A stretch of DNA of 64,000 nucleotides from Lewinellaceae bacterium (lineage in GTDB: Bacteria > Bacteroidota > Bacteroidia > Chitinophagales > Saprospiraceae), in the NCBI GenBank assembly GCA_020636315.1, contig JACJYA010000010.1, positions 248,001-312,000 on the forward strand, written 5' to 3'. The notes under the pieces are model-generated. The model did not search any database, had not been told where the DNA came from, and worked only from the letters and a program-made list of their open reading frames with translations. A program made the position numbers and the translations under genes. This document shows positions 8,001 to 16,900 of the stretch, one piece after another (the first letter of the stretch is position 1; every line of letters starts with the position of its first letter).

Positions 8001-8953
8001 AAGACCGAGAGGTTGCCACACTGTATTTCCGGGGCGGTAAAAGCCGCCGCCGCCTGGCCGCACTGGCCGACGTTATATTGAAAATCGCGCCTGGTGGTCG
8101 AGATCAACTCCCCGTCCCGGTACTCTTCCACGCAAATGCCCACCACGAACTGTCCGATGGTATTGGGCAGGCCGGTCAGCAGGCCGGTCTGGGAATTGAT
8201 CTCCAGTTCAACACCTCCGGCCACTCCGTTCAGCATGTTATCTACGTTGTACGGCGGATCGATCCAGGTAATGGGTTCGTAAGGCGGGTTGTTGGGCGGC
8301 TGAGGCATCGGGGCATCAGGCGTAGCCCCCGAAAGCGGAGTGCACAACCGGTAAACGATGGAATCTCCATCCTGGTCGATGGCCGACTGGTCAAAGACGA
8401 TGGGCTCATTGACACAGATGTAAATGGGCGGCCACTGCTGAAATTTGGGGTTGCTGTTGCATTCTTCCAGCGCCCGCTCCGAGATGGTCACCCCGTAAGT
8501 GGCTCCGGTATCCAGCGGGTCAACGATGTTGACAATGGTCTGGTTCCGGCAACACCGCTGATAGGCCAGCTGGTACCCCCCCGTAATCGGAGGAAGGTTG
8601 ATGACAGTCCGGTAAGTAGTCGTATGGACGCAGACGTTGGGCGGCACCACCAGGCATTCGCTGGTCAGCACCGGGTCGAGCGTATCGTTGTTCATCAGGG
8701 GGACGAGCACTTCCTGCAGCAGGTTGTTCTGAGCGTCAAAAACTCCGATGGAAGCCGGGTTGTCAAACCAGGCGTTGGGGTTGCCGTTGTAGCAATCCCG
8801 AAATATGGTCAGCGTGATCTCATATTCGTTATTGCCTAAGCAGGTATAGTTCATCTCCCCGCCGACGATGTGGGTGGCGCGGATCGTCAGAGGCAGAACT
8901 ACCAGAAAAATGGCGCCCCAAATAGCCGGTTTGAAGATTACTTGAAAACTCAC
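5087..8953 (-). CDS. Giant secreted PKD/Ig-like protein with type B T9SS sorting domain
   Basis: The protein has 1288 residues and probably starts at GTG 8953, because the next Met comes after the signal peptide (AIWGAIFLVVLPLTIRATHI). The first ~300 residues, beginning HIVGGEMNYTC and containing FRDCYNG and YQRCCRN, are the Cys-rich head common to Bacteroidota gliding-associated proteins. Several PKD domains follow (WQWSLMPGG, WNFGDPLNP, WEWDFGGGR) with Ig-like modules (AICFGESVPLNP, IICPGQPTALNP). The C-terminus, from FVPNAFTPNGDNLND to YGRWGEKVFE and the final strand, is the gliding-motility-associated C-terminal (type B sorting) domain. The protein is therefore exported by type IX secretion and placed on the surface, probably as an adhesin. 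A block of ~335 residues is duplicated within it. Confidence 0.86.
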   Translation of the reverse strand: MSFQVIFKPAIWGAIFLVVLPLTIRATHIVGGEMNYTCLGNNEYEITLTIFRDCYNGNPNAWFDNPASIGVFDAQNNLLQEVLVPLMNNDTLDPVLTSECLVVPPNVCVHTTTYRTVINLPPITGGYQLAYQRCCRNQTIVNIVDPLDTGATYGVTISERALEECNSNPKFQQWPPIYICVNEPIVFDQSAIDQDGDSIVYRLCTPLSGATPDAPMPQPPNNPPYEPITWIDPPYNVDNMLNGVAGGVELEINSQTGLLTGLPNTIGQFVVGICVEEYRDGELISTTRRDFQYNVGQCGQAAAAFTAPEIQCGNLSVFFHNESQGANDFIWLFNDPGDPGAMATSINALHTFSDTGLYTVMLIAEPGEVCEDTAFQQVYLQDNSISVDFDYEFVSCTDSLVVQVTDSSQDSVSELLEWQWSLMPGGATSMERNPTFVLTESGDYTIRLTVVAANGCEQSLEQSFTGTLVEEELAADTLAICFGESVPLNPDFNPAYTYAWAPAEGINEPSQPNPVVQPQQTTTYHVTISDGSGFCQIERTATVVVPEPVTAEAPPDTAICTPDFLLEGQSNTGASFLWASDPGFNTSLSSSSSVLVQPMGPATYYFLARDIYGCIATDSVQVTGNGIDVLTTSEQAICPGDIGAVAVINLDPADTLSFSWSPANIILAGQSSSTAFVRLTEPGQYPLYISLENQYGCTLEDSTSLTLIDTSSQLQFLAAQQCGGYGVQFSSSSVNAPFYNWNFGDPLNPSASAQGSTAGYVYSGPGTYPVTVTLSNFIACQDTLVQEVVVEEPSIIPAFTWEVAACSDSVTLQFYDQSLNNQSAIVSWEWDFGGGRTSSEQNPELTLNNSENLSVQLAITSDDGCRDSVVLPVSVEVLQLNLPDSLIICPGQPTALNPGAVPGLSYQWAPDSLFEDPAQPNPVVTMNNSQLFSVTVTDASGLCRLERSIWAEVPPPIEYVLPADTQICESDFLLYAESEQAIDFVWATNPGFSNIIATTPEVLVQPGAASLYFVQLTDSLGCRVTDSVAVSSRQILVFLPESAAICRGDSVELEVINLAGEPLTYSWGPVSAIIEGGNTPIALVSPLENQMFSVQIADEFGCTLTETIRVSVSSQLPPLTATADPDTLFGPGEVQLEATLDPGYSYLWQPGSGLSNITIYDPTARIDSTAVFTVTVTDEEGCRNAVEVRVVVVSECREPFIFVPNAFTPNGDNLNDLLFVEGNTIDELYFAVYGRWGEKVFETDDQAIGWDGTYKGRELSPDVFGYYLEARCFNGETYFKKGNVTLIR

Positions 8954-9009
8954 GAGACGAAAGATACAACACGTAAAGTAAGTGGCGAAATGATAGGAAA
9001 GTTATTTGG

Positions 9010-9125
9010 TTGTTCAGAGGACAGTCTCTAGCTGCCGGGGGGTAAGGTTTCTGGTTTCTGGGTTTCTGGGGTTTCTGGTTTCCAGGCCAACGAGGAACTC
9101 AGAAACCAGGAACTATGAACAGTCC
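9010..9125. repeat. Intergenic 'tttctgg' repeat, copy 1
   Basis: Between the giant protein and the CoA transferase, the DNA is made of variants of ggtttctgggtttctgg and its complement (aactcagaaaccaggaacta), ending in aactatgaacagtcc. Related stretches occur at 17185-17260, 25497-25560 and 31860-32020. It has no coding potential and looks like a lineage-specific interspersed intergenic repeat. Confidence 0.45.
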
Positions 9126-9161
9126 CAATTATTCCCCGGTTCCCCGTTGCCCGTCGCCCCC

Positions 9162-10241
9162 CTATTCCACCCGAAACGCCACCGTCTTTACCCTCTTCGT
9201 CCGCCCAAAGCCCGGCAGCAGTTCCTCCAGCACCATAGCCCGGGCTTTGGGCTGCTCGAAAACCTCCTTCATATTGCGGATGCAACCTACCGGCACGTCC
9301 TCAGCCAACAGAACCCGGAGCGCTTCTTCGCGCGTATATTCCAGGAACTTTTTACTCAGGACGGCATTGAGGGCCTCTCTGTTTTTCACCCTTTCGGCAT
9401 TGGTGGAAAACCGCCTTTCTTCTGGCAGCCCCGGAAGCCCCAGGCATTGGCAAAGCGTCCGGAACTGCCGCTCGGTGCCGGCGGCAATGACCAGGGCTTT
9501 TCCGTCGCGGGCCATAAAAATATCCCCGTAAGGAGCGATGTTGGGGTGCTGGCTGCCCATCGGCTGAGGGATGAAGCCCGCCATCAGCCAGTTGGTGGCC
9601 TGGTTGGCCAGAGAAGCGATGGCGGCCTCCAGCAGAGAAGTGCTCACATAAGCGCCCTCTCCTGTCCGCTCCCGTCGAAGCAGTGCCAGCAGAATGGCCT
9701 CCTTCAGCTGGTGGGCCGCCAGGATGTCGATCAGGGCCACCGGCATTTTTGAGGGCTCCCGCCCCGGCTCCCCCGACATGAACAGGTAGCCGGCCTCTGC
9801 CTGCAGCACCACGTCAAATGCCGGGCGTTCCACCTCTTCGCCGAAAGCGGTCAGGTGGGCGTATATCAGGCCGGGGTTAAGCCTGGAGAGTACCTCATAA
9901 CTCATGCCCAGCTTCTCAGCATCTTTTCCGGTATAATTGCTGATCACAATATCCGCTTTCCGGATGAGCCGGTAAACTTCCCCCCGCCCTTCCGTTGTTT
10001 TCAAATTGACGGAGCACACCGTTTTCCGGTAATTGACGCAGCAATAATACGCCGAGATCTCTGCGTCGGGCGGTTCACTGGGCAGTTTCCAGCGGCGGGT
10101 TACATCCCCTCCGGTAGTGGGGTTTTCAATTTTGATCACCTCGGCGCCCAGTTCGGCGAAGAACATGCCAACTGCCGGGCCGGCCAGCACACTGGCCAGT
10201 TCAACCACCTTCAATCCTTCAAAAAACCGGGATAATTCCAT
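9162..10241 (-). CDS. CoA transferase family III (CaiB/BaiF type)
   Basis: The preferred start is ATG 10241 (MELSRFFEGLKVVELASVLA); the frame can be extended to a TTG at 10265 but adds nothing conserved. The N-terminal LKVVELASVLAGPAVGMFFA and ELGAEVIKIENP form the CoA-binding signature of family III transferases. A FDVVLQAEAG block carries the Asp expected to form the acyl-aspartyl intermediate. YGDIFMARDGKALVIAAGTE lies in the C-terminal lobe. The ~359-residue length is a little short for the family but normal for the single-domain forms. The acid substrate cannot be read from the sequence. The gene is divergent from the NAD(P)HX repair gene, with about 70 bp between start codons. Confidence 0.86.
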   Translation of the reverse strand: MELSRFFEGLKVVELASVLAGPAVGMFFAELGAEVIKIENPTTGGDVTRRWKLPSEPPDAEISAYYCCVNYRKTVCSVNLKTTEGRGEVYRLIRKADIVISNYTGKDAEKLGMSYEVLSRLNPGLIYAHLTAFGEEVERPAFDVVLQAEAGYLFMSGEPGREPSKMPVALIDILAAHQLKEAILLALLRRERTGEGAYVSTSLLEAAIASLANQATNWLMAGFIPQPMGSQHPNIAPYGDIFMARDGKALVIAAGTERQFRTLCQCLGLPGLPEERRFSTNAERVKNREALNAVLSKKFLEYTREEALRVLLAEDVPVGCIRNMKEVFEQPKARAMVLEELLPGFGRTKRVKTVAFRVE

Positions 10242-10313
10242 GCGCTTATTTTGAATACTTGGCAATTTCCTAAATTGTCGGCGAACTTAATCAACCAATT
10301 CAACCACTCCTAC

Positions 10314-11819
10314 ATGAAGATCTTCACCGCAGAACAAATACGACAACTCGACGAATATACCATTAAAAACGAACCCATCCCCTCTATTAACCTGATGGAA
10401 AGGGCGGCGCTCGCCTTCACCTATTGGTTCACGGAGAAATTTCCTGATACGGCCATTCCAATCAATATCTTTTGCGGGCCGGGCAACAACGGCGGCGATG
10501 GGCTGGCCATCGCCAGGATGCTTCACCACCGTTTTTACGATGTGGTGGTTTACCGGTGCCGGATCGGAAGCAGCACTTCCGAAGATTTCGACGTCAACCT
10601 GGAGCGGTTACCTGGCCATGGCGGCGTGCCGGTTCACGAAATCGAAAAGGGTGGCGCCTTAACCGAATTGCCAGAGGGCGGAATCATCATCGACGGCATC
10701 TTTGGCTCCGGCCTCAACCGCCCGGTAGAGGGCTTTTGGGCCGAATTGCTGGAACATCTCAACCGGCAACCGGCAACTCGGGTAGCAATAGACATCCCTT
10801 CCGGCCTCTTTGCCGATAAACCTACGGAAGGGGCTGTCTTCCTCGCCGATTTTACTTTTAGCTTCGAACTGCCTAAGTTCGCCTTTTTCTTTCCGGAAAA
10901 TCAGCACCGGGTAGGGCAATGGTTTGCCCGCAGTATCGGCCTGCACCCTCAGGCCATTGAGAGTACTCAGACGCCCTACTACTTTGCAGACCAGTCATTT
11001 GTAAGATCTTACCTGAAAAAACGCCATAAGTACGACCACAAGGGCATCTTTGGCCACGCCCTGCTTATTATGGGCAGTTATGGAAAGATGGGAGCGGCCG
11101 TGCTCTCCAGCCGGGCCTGCCTGCGCTCCGGCGCCGGGTTGGTGAGCGTTCACGTTCCCAAATGCGGTTATGAGATCATACAGACAGCCATCCCTGAAGC
11201 CATGGTGAGCGTGGACCGGCACCAGTACCTGTTCTCAGAAGCCCCTGAGGCAGGAGGCTACGACGCCATAGGTATCGGCTGCGGCCTGGGACAGAAAAAG
11301 GTGAGCCGGAAAGCCTTGCTTGAAGTACTGAAGAACGCTGAACGGCCCATGGTGATCGACGCCGATGCCCTCAACATCCTGGGCAAGGAAAAGGGCTGGC
11401 AAAAACACATTCCCAAAGGCAGCATCCTCACCCCCCACCCCAAGGAGTTTGAACGCCTTTTCGGCAAGGCCGCCAATGGTTTTGAACGCAATGAACGGCA
11501 AATAGAGAAAGCACAGGAACTGGGGATCCACATCGTCCTGAAAGGCGCCCACACCAGCATTGCCGCCCCGGATGGCAACTGTTTCTTCAACAGCACCGGT
11601 AACCCGGGAATGGCTACGGCGGGGAGTGGAGATGTGCTGACGGGTATCATCACCGGCATTCTCGCGCAGGGGTATGAGCCGCTCAAGGCTGCCTTACTTG
11701 GTGTCTATCTGCATGGCCTGGCGGGAGATCTTGCCGCGCAGAAGTGTGGGCAGGAAGCGATGATAGCAGGAGATATTACGGAGCAGTTAGGAGCAGCTTA
11801 TAAGATGCTTGAAGCCTGA
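10314..11819 (+). CDS. nnr: Bifunctional NAD(P)H-hydrate epimerase/dehydratase
   Basis: The start is taken as ATG 10314 (MKIFTAEQIRQLDEYTIKNE); a frame opening at TTG 10251 adds 21 residues that are not family-like. Residues ~1-215 are the YjeF_N epimerase domain with the FCGPGNNGGDGLAIARML loop and IIDGIFGSGLNRPV. The C-terminal half is the ADP/ATP-dependent (S)-NAD(P)HX dehydratase with a ribokinase-like fold: HALLIMGSYGKMGAAVLSSR, VIDADALN, LTPHPKEFERLFG and the catalytic stretch GMATAGSGDVLTG. The enzyme repairs damaged hydrated NADH and NADPH in the cytoplasm. The length (501 residues) is normal for the fused form. Confidence 0.94.
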   Translation: MKIFTAEQIRQLDEYTIKNEPIPSINLMERAALAFTYWFTEKFPDTAIPINIFCGPGNNGGDGLAIARMLHHRFYDVVVYRCRIGSSTSEDFDVNLERLPGHGGVPVHEIEKGGALTELPEGGIIIDGIFGSGLNRPVEGFWAELLEHLNRQPATRVAIDIPSGLFADKPTEGAVFLADFTFSFELPKFAFFFPENQHRVGQWFARSIGLHPQAIESTQTPYYFADQSFVRSYLKKRHKYDHKGIFGHALLIMGSYGKMGAAVLSSRACLRSGAGLVSVHVPKCGYEIIQTAIPEAMVSVDRHQYLFSEAPEAGGYDAIGIGCGLGQKKVSRKALLEVLKNAERPMVIDADALNILGKEKGWQKHIPKGSILTPHPKEFERLFGKAANGFERNERQIEKAQELGIHIVLKGAHTSIAAPDGNCFFNSTGNPGMATAGSGDVLTGIITGILAQGYEPLKAALLGVYLHGLAGDLAAQKCGQEAMIAGDITEQLGAAYKMLEA

Positions 11820-12110
11820 GCCTGATACCCCAAATCCTTAACCGGCCGCGGAGAGACAATAAAATTCGCCAAAAAACCACCAACCAGCACAATTTTCAAT
11901 AACTTTGTGCCGTAAACAAATGGCAACCAGAGTATTAATCGCTCAAAAAACCAGCTTGAAACCCGGCTGCTGCCCGTGCATATCTCACCTAACCGACACC
12001 TTTTTCACTGCCTGAACATTGCCACAAAAAAACACAATACCTCTGAAACCAAACACATTTTACAGGTGTTCTCAACTGATTTCGGCCATTTTCAATTATT
12101 GTAACACGCA
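11820..12110. other. Intergenic region with a promoter-like box and a tiny possible ORF
   Basis: This stretch separates the repair enzyme from the membrane acyltransferase-like gene. It holds a TAACTTTG box (11900-11907) of the Bacteroidota -7 type but no matching TTG 19-21 bases upstream. A 31-codon ORF (11920-12015, MATRVLIAQKTSLKPGCCPC...) starts 12 bases after the box. Nothing else coding is seen. Confidence 0.35.
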
Positions 12111-13406
12111 TTGCATAGAACAGTGGATCTGATAAATAAACATACAGCCATCAAACCAGCCTCCAATCCCTTTGCCAACCGGCGCGTCACTTTTATTGAC
12201 CTGCTGCGCGCCTACGCCATCCTGATGATGCTGCAGGGCCACTTTACGGACACTTTACTGGACGTATCTTACCGCGACCCGGATAACCTCATATTCTCCA
12301 CCTGGTCTTTTATGCGGGGGATGACGGCGCCCATCTTTTTCTTTGCCAGCGGGCTGATCTTCGTCTTTCTGCTGATGCGGGACACGGCCCCCTTCTGGCA
12401 GAATGTCCGGGTTCGCAAAGGATTGAAGCGGGGTATCGAGCTCATCATCATTGGTTATGTCTTAAGAATGAGTTTCCCCCGCCTGCTTAAAGGGCATATT
12501 TACCCCGGCTTGTTTGCCGTCGATGTGCTGCACTGTATCGGGCTGGCCCTGCTTGTGCTTGTATCCGTTTATGCCCTTAGCAGCTACCTGAGGTTATCCT
12601 ACCCGCTGCTGCTGGCCATTGGCGGTTCCCTGGTATTCTATTTTCATTTTGACTTCAAGAACGCCGACTGGAGTTTTCTGCCGCTGGTACTGGAAAACTA
12701 CTTCACCAAGGCCAACGGATCAGTATTCACGCCCATTCCCTGGGTTGGCTATTCCATGCTCGGCGGCGTGCTGGGCTACGCCCTGAACCGGCGCCCACAG
12801 TGGGCATTCGGCCAGTTGCTGCCGCTGGCGCTCCTGGCGGCCGGCCTGCTGGTTCATTACCGCTCTTCCTGGGCATTGACGCAGCTTTATGAGGTTACCG
12901 GCCTGGAGAATTTCAAAGCACACGCCAATTTCAACTTCCTGGCCTGGCGAATGGGGCACGTTTTTATCGCAGTGGCCATTTTCATCTGGATCGCCCAGCT
13001 CTGGAGGAACATCCCGAAACTGCTGCTCCGCATCGGCAGTGAAACCCTGGTCATTTATGAGGTACACTTCGTGTTGCTGTACAGCACCTGGTTAGGCATC
13101 GGCCTGTCGAGCTACTGGTACCGCAGCCTTACGCCCGTGCAGACTATCATCGGCGCGGCCCTGTTCATCGGATTTTTCGTATTGCTCATTGCCCACATCG
13201 ACAAGATCCGGAAGTACCGCTGGCCCTGGTGGCGGGAGAACCTTGCTGTTGCCGCCGGCTATGGATGGAAATGGGGAAAAGAAGGAGCAGTTTTCGGCCG
13301 GGAAAGGGCTGTTTTCATCTGGAGAGTCCTGCGGGTGCGGGTGGTGCGCTGGTACCTGCGCCGCGTTTACCGGGCGGCTTACCAAAGTGGTTCCGGGGAG
13401 GAATGA
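12111..13406 (+). CDS. Multi-pass membrane protein, DUF1624/HGSNAT-like acyltransferase fold
   Basis: The protein has ~431 residues and about ten to eleven hydrophobic segments. The N-terminal RRVTFIDLLRAYAILMMLQG, with a His directly after it (GHFTDTLL), matches the first helix of DUF1624/heparan-alpha-glucosaminide N-acetyltransferase-like and acyltransferase-3-like proteins, where this His is conserved. Later segments include VLHCIGLALLVLVSVYALSS and ETLVIYEVHFVLLYSTWLGI. It probably moves acyl groups across or at the inner membrane; the substrate is unknown. The start is uncertain: the frame opens at TTG 12111, with GTG 12123 as an alternative and no ATG before the first helix. Confidence 0.7.
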   Translation: MHRTVDLINKHTAIKPASNPFANRRVTFIDLLRAYAILMMLQGHFTDTLLDVSYRDPDNLIFSTWSFMRGMTAPIFFFASGLIFVFLLMRDTAPFWQNVRVRKGLKRGIELIIIGYVLRMSFPRLLKGHIYPGLFAVDVLHCIGLALLVLVSVYALSSYLRLSYPLLLAIGGSLVFYFHFDFKNADWSFLPLVLENYFTKANGSVFTPIPWVGYSMLGGVLGYALNRRPQWAFGQLLPLALLAAGLLVHYRSSWALTQLYEVTGLENFKAHANFNFLAWRMGHVFIAVAIFIWIAQLWRNIPKLLLRIGSETLVIYEVHFVLLYSTWLGIGLSSYWYRSLTPVQTIIGAALFIGFFVLLIAHIDKIRKYRWPWWRENLAVAAGYGWKWGKEGAVFGRERAVFIWRVLRVRVVRWYLRRVYRAAYQSGSGEE

Positions 13407-13466
13407 AGTTATATGTTGAAGTATTTTTTGGGATGGGAAACAGCTGTTAAAAAATTAAGGGAACAA

Positions 13467-13784
13467 CTATTCTTCTGTATTTTCTTTTTCCACTTCTCTC
13501 CGTACCACTTCTACGAACGCTGGCGTCACCTCCAGTACCTTACAGATCACTTCCGGGCCAAAACCGAGTTTGATCATATTAGCACAGGCCTGGTGGTTTT
13601 TTTCGTCTTTGCCTTGCTGCAAACCTTGCTGCAAACCTTGCTGCAAGCCTTCAGCTTCACCCTTAGCTTTATAAATATCAAAAATGTTCATAAAGGAAGA
13701 TTTTATCGGAGGCGGTAAGTGTTTGAAAAATTTATCGTGGGACTGGGGAAGTTTTTCCACCCCTGAAAGATAGGGAATACTCAA
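13467..13784 (-). pseudogene. Remnant of an Rpn/PD-(D/E)XK transposase-family gene
   Basis: The frame opens at TTG 13784 and has an internal ATG at 13691. Near its start it contains SHDKFFKHL, the usual opening of Rpn-family recombination-promoting nucleases (PD-(D/E)XK fold). It then jumps directly to the family's usual tail: a charged KGEAEGLQQGLQQGLQQGKD repeat followed by a short helical end (NMIKLGFGPEVICKVLEV). The ~200-residue nuclease core is absent, so this looks like an internal deletion. Translation from ATG 13691 would give a 75-residue tail peptide. Family assignment rests on the two ends only. Confidence 0.5.
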
Positions 13785-13901
13785 ACATAAAACAAATTAT
13801 TTCAACCATAAAATTGCAAAATCAATAGCGAATTTTTCGTTATTTCGCATTCACAAACACCAAAGGCTCACCTTTTTTCCCTAATCAAAACACAGCTCAG
13901 C

Positions 13902-16900
13902 ATGAAAAGAAGCCTGCTTCTGGTTTTTTCCGCCCTTTTGCTTACAGCAACTTTGTTTGCTCAGGATAAAAAAGAAAAAGAAGACAAATGGGATGTCAAC
14001 AACCCTCCCGGCGAATATAAGGAAGTGGAATTCACCGTCAATGAAGGTACCTGGATGAACCTGGACGTCAGCCCCGATGGCAAAACCATCGCTTTTGATA
14101 TGATGGGTGATATTTATACCCTGCCCATCAGCGGAGGGAAAGCAACGCCCCTGCGCCAGGGCCTCGCCTACGAGGTGCAGCCCCGCTTCAGCCCCGACGG
14201 CTCGAAGATCCTCTTCACCAGCGATGCCGGCGGAGGCGATAACATCTGGGTAATGAATGCGGATGGCAGCAACGCCCGGCAAGTGACCGAAGAGAGCTTC
14301 CGCCTGCTGAATAATGCAGAATGGATGCCGGACGGGCAGTACTTTGTCGCCCGCAAGCACTTCACCTCCGAACGCTCCCTGGGCGCCGGCGAGATGTGGA
14401 TGTATCACGTCAGCGGCGGGGAAGGACTGCAGCTCACTGAGCGCAAGAACGACCAGCAGGACGTCAATGAGCCCAGCATCTCCCCCGATGGCCGATATGT
14501 CTATTTCAGCGAAGACATGTACCCGGGCGGCTACTTTCAGTACAACAAAGACCCCAACAGCCAGATCTACATCATTCGCCGTTATGATCGCCAAAAGGGG
14601 GAAGTCGATAACCTCATCGCCGGCCCTGGAGGCGCCTGCCGCCCCCAGGTATCGCCGGACGGTAAAAAACTGGCCTTTGTCCGGAGGATACGGACGCAAT
14701 CCGTACTCTTCATCCACGACCTCAATACCGGGCAGAATTTCCCCCTGTTCGACAAGCTCAGCAAAGATCAGCAGGAAGCCTGGGCCATCTTTGGTGTTTA
14801 TACCGGTTTTGACTGGACCCCCGATGGCCGGTACATCATCATCTGGGGACAGGGAAAGATCTGGAAGGTAGCGGTGGAAACCGGAGAAGCCGAAGAGATC
14901 CCCTTCGAAGTTACCGCAAAACACCGTTTGCAGGAAACGGTTCGTTTCGAGAATAAGGCCTACGAAGAAAATTTCCATGTCCATGTCATCCGCCACGCCG
15001 TTACCTCTCCGGATGAGCAGATGCTCGCATTCAGTGCCGTTGGGCACCTCTGGAAAAAAGAGCTACCCAACGGCATGCCCGTCCGCCTGACGGATGAATC
15101 CGATTTTGAGTTCGAACCTGCCTTTTCGCCCGACGGGAAAGAACTCGTTTACGTCACCTGGAACGATGAGGAGATGGGCGCTATCTGGCGTATGAACCTC
15201 GAAAGTGGAGAAAAGAGAAAGATCACCACAGAAAAAGCGATCTACCGCACCCCTGCCTTCTCACCAGACGGACAACAAGTCGTCTATCAGAAAGAGGGAG
15301 GCAACAGCCATCAGGGATATACATTCTGTGAGGAACCAGGCATTTATATGATTCCCGCGAAAGGAGGTGAATCCAGCCTGGTGACTCCTCAGGGAGAATA
15401 CCCCGTTTTCAGCCGGGACGGGAAACGGATCTTCTACCAGAAAGGAGGGTTCCTCTTCGGCAGCCTGACCAAATCGTACCATAGCATCAAAACCGACGGC
15501 AGTGATGAAAAGAAGCTTTGCGAGAGCAAATACGCCCAGCGGTTCGTACCCAGCCCGGACAACAAGTGGATTGCCTGGTCAGAATTATACAAAGTCTATG
15601 TCGCCCCCATGCCGATGACCGGCAAAACAGTGGGGCTCAGCGCCAATACCAAAGCGCTGCCCGTTGCCCAGGTGGCGCGCGATGCGGGAATCAACATCCA
15701 CTGGTCCAAAAACAGTAAAAAGCTGTACTGGATGCTGGGCGACGAGCTCTTCTCCGACGAGCTCACCGAGCGTTTCAAATTCCTGGAAGGGAGCCGCGAC
15801 AGCCTCCCGCCAATGGATACCGCCGGGCTGAAAGTGAACCTCGAACTCAAGTATGATAAACCTCAGGGTGTTCTGGCATTTACTAATGCCCGCATCATCA
15901 CCATGGAAGGCGATGAGGTGATCGAGAACGGCACCATAGTGGTTGAAGACAACCGGATCACCCGGGTCGGCGAAGCCATAAAAGTGCGCATACCGGGCGA
16001 AGCAAAAGTGATCGACTGTACGGGCAAGACCATCATGCCCGGCATTGTTGATGTCCATGGCCACCTCGGCGATTTTCGCTACGGGCTGAGCCCACAGAAA
16101 AGCTGGTACTACTACGCCAATTTGGCCTACGGAGTGACCACCGCCCACGACCCCTCCTCCAACTCGGAGATGATCTTCTCCCATTCAGAGATGATCAAAG
16201 CCGGCAATATGGTGGGGCCGCGCCTCTACTCCACCGGCACCATCCTCTACGGCGCCGACGGCGATTTCAAGGCCGTGATCAACAACCTGGAAGACGCCCG
16301 CTCCGCCATCCGCCGCACCAAGGCTTATGGCGCTTTTTCGGTAAAGAGTTACAACCAGCCGAGGCGCGAACAGCGGCAGCAGATCATCGAGGCCGCCCGG
16401 GAACTGGGCATCCTCGTTGTTCCGGAAGGCGGCTCTTTCTTTTACCACAATATGAGTATGGTAGCTGACGGCCATACCGGGATCGAACACAACATCCCCG
16501 TTGCTCCGCTTTACGATGACGTGGTTCAGTTCTGGTCGAAAACCGAGACACACAATACGCCCACCCTCATTGTCAACTACGGAGGCATCAATGGGGAATA
16601 CTACTGGTACCAGCACACCAACGTCTGGGAAAAAGAAAGGCTGCTGAGTTTTACGCCCCGGGCGATCGTCGATTCCCGGGCCCGCCACCGGACCATGATC
16701 CCCGAAGAAGAATACGAAAACGGGCACATCCTCACTGCTCAATCCCTGAAAAAACTTCAGGACGCCGGGGTCAACATCAACCTCGGCGCTCACGGCCAGC
16801 TCCAGGGCCTGGGCGCCCACTGGGAACTGTGGATGCTGCAACAGGGCGGCATGAGCAACCACCAGGCCCTTAAATGCGCCACCATGAACGGCGCCCGCTA

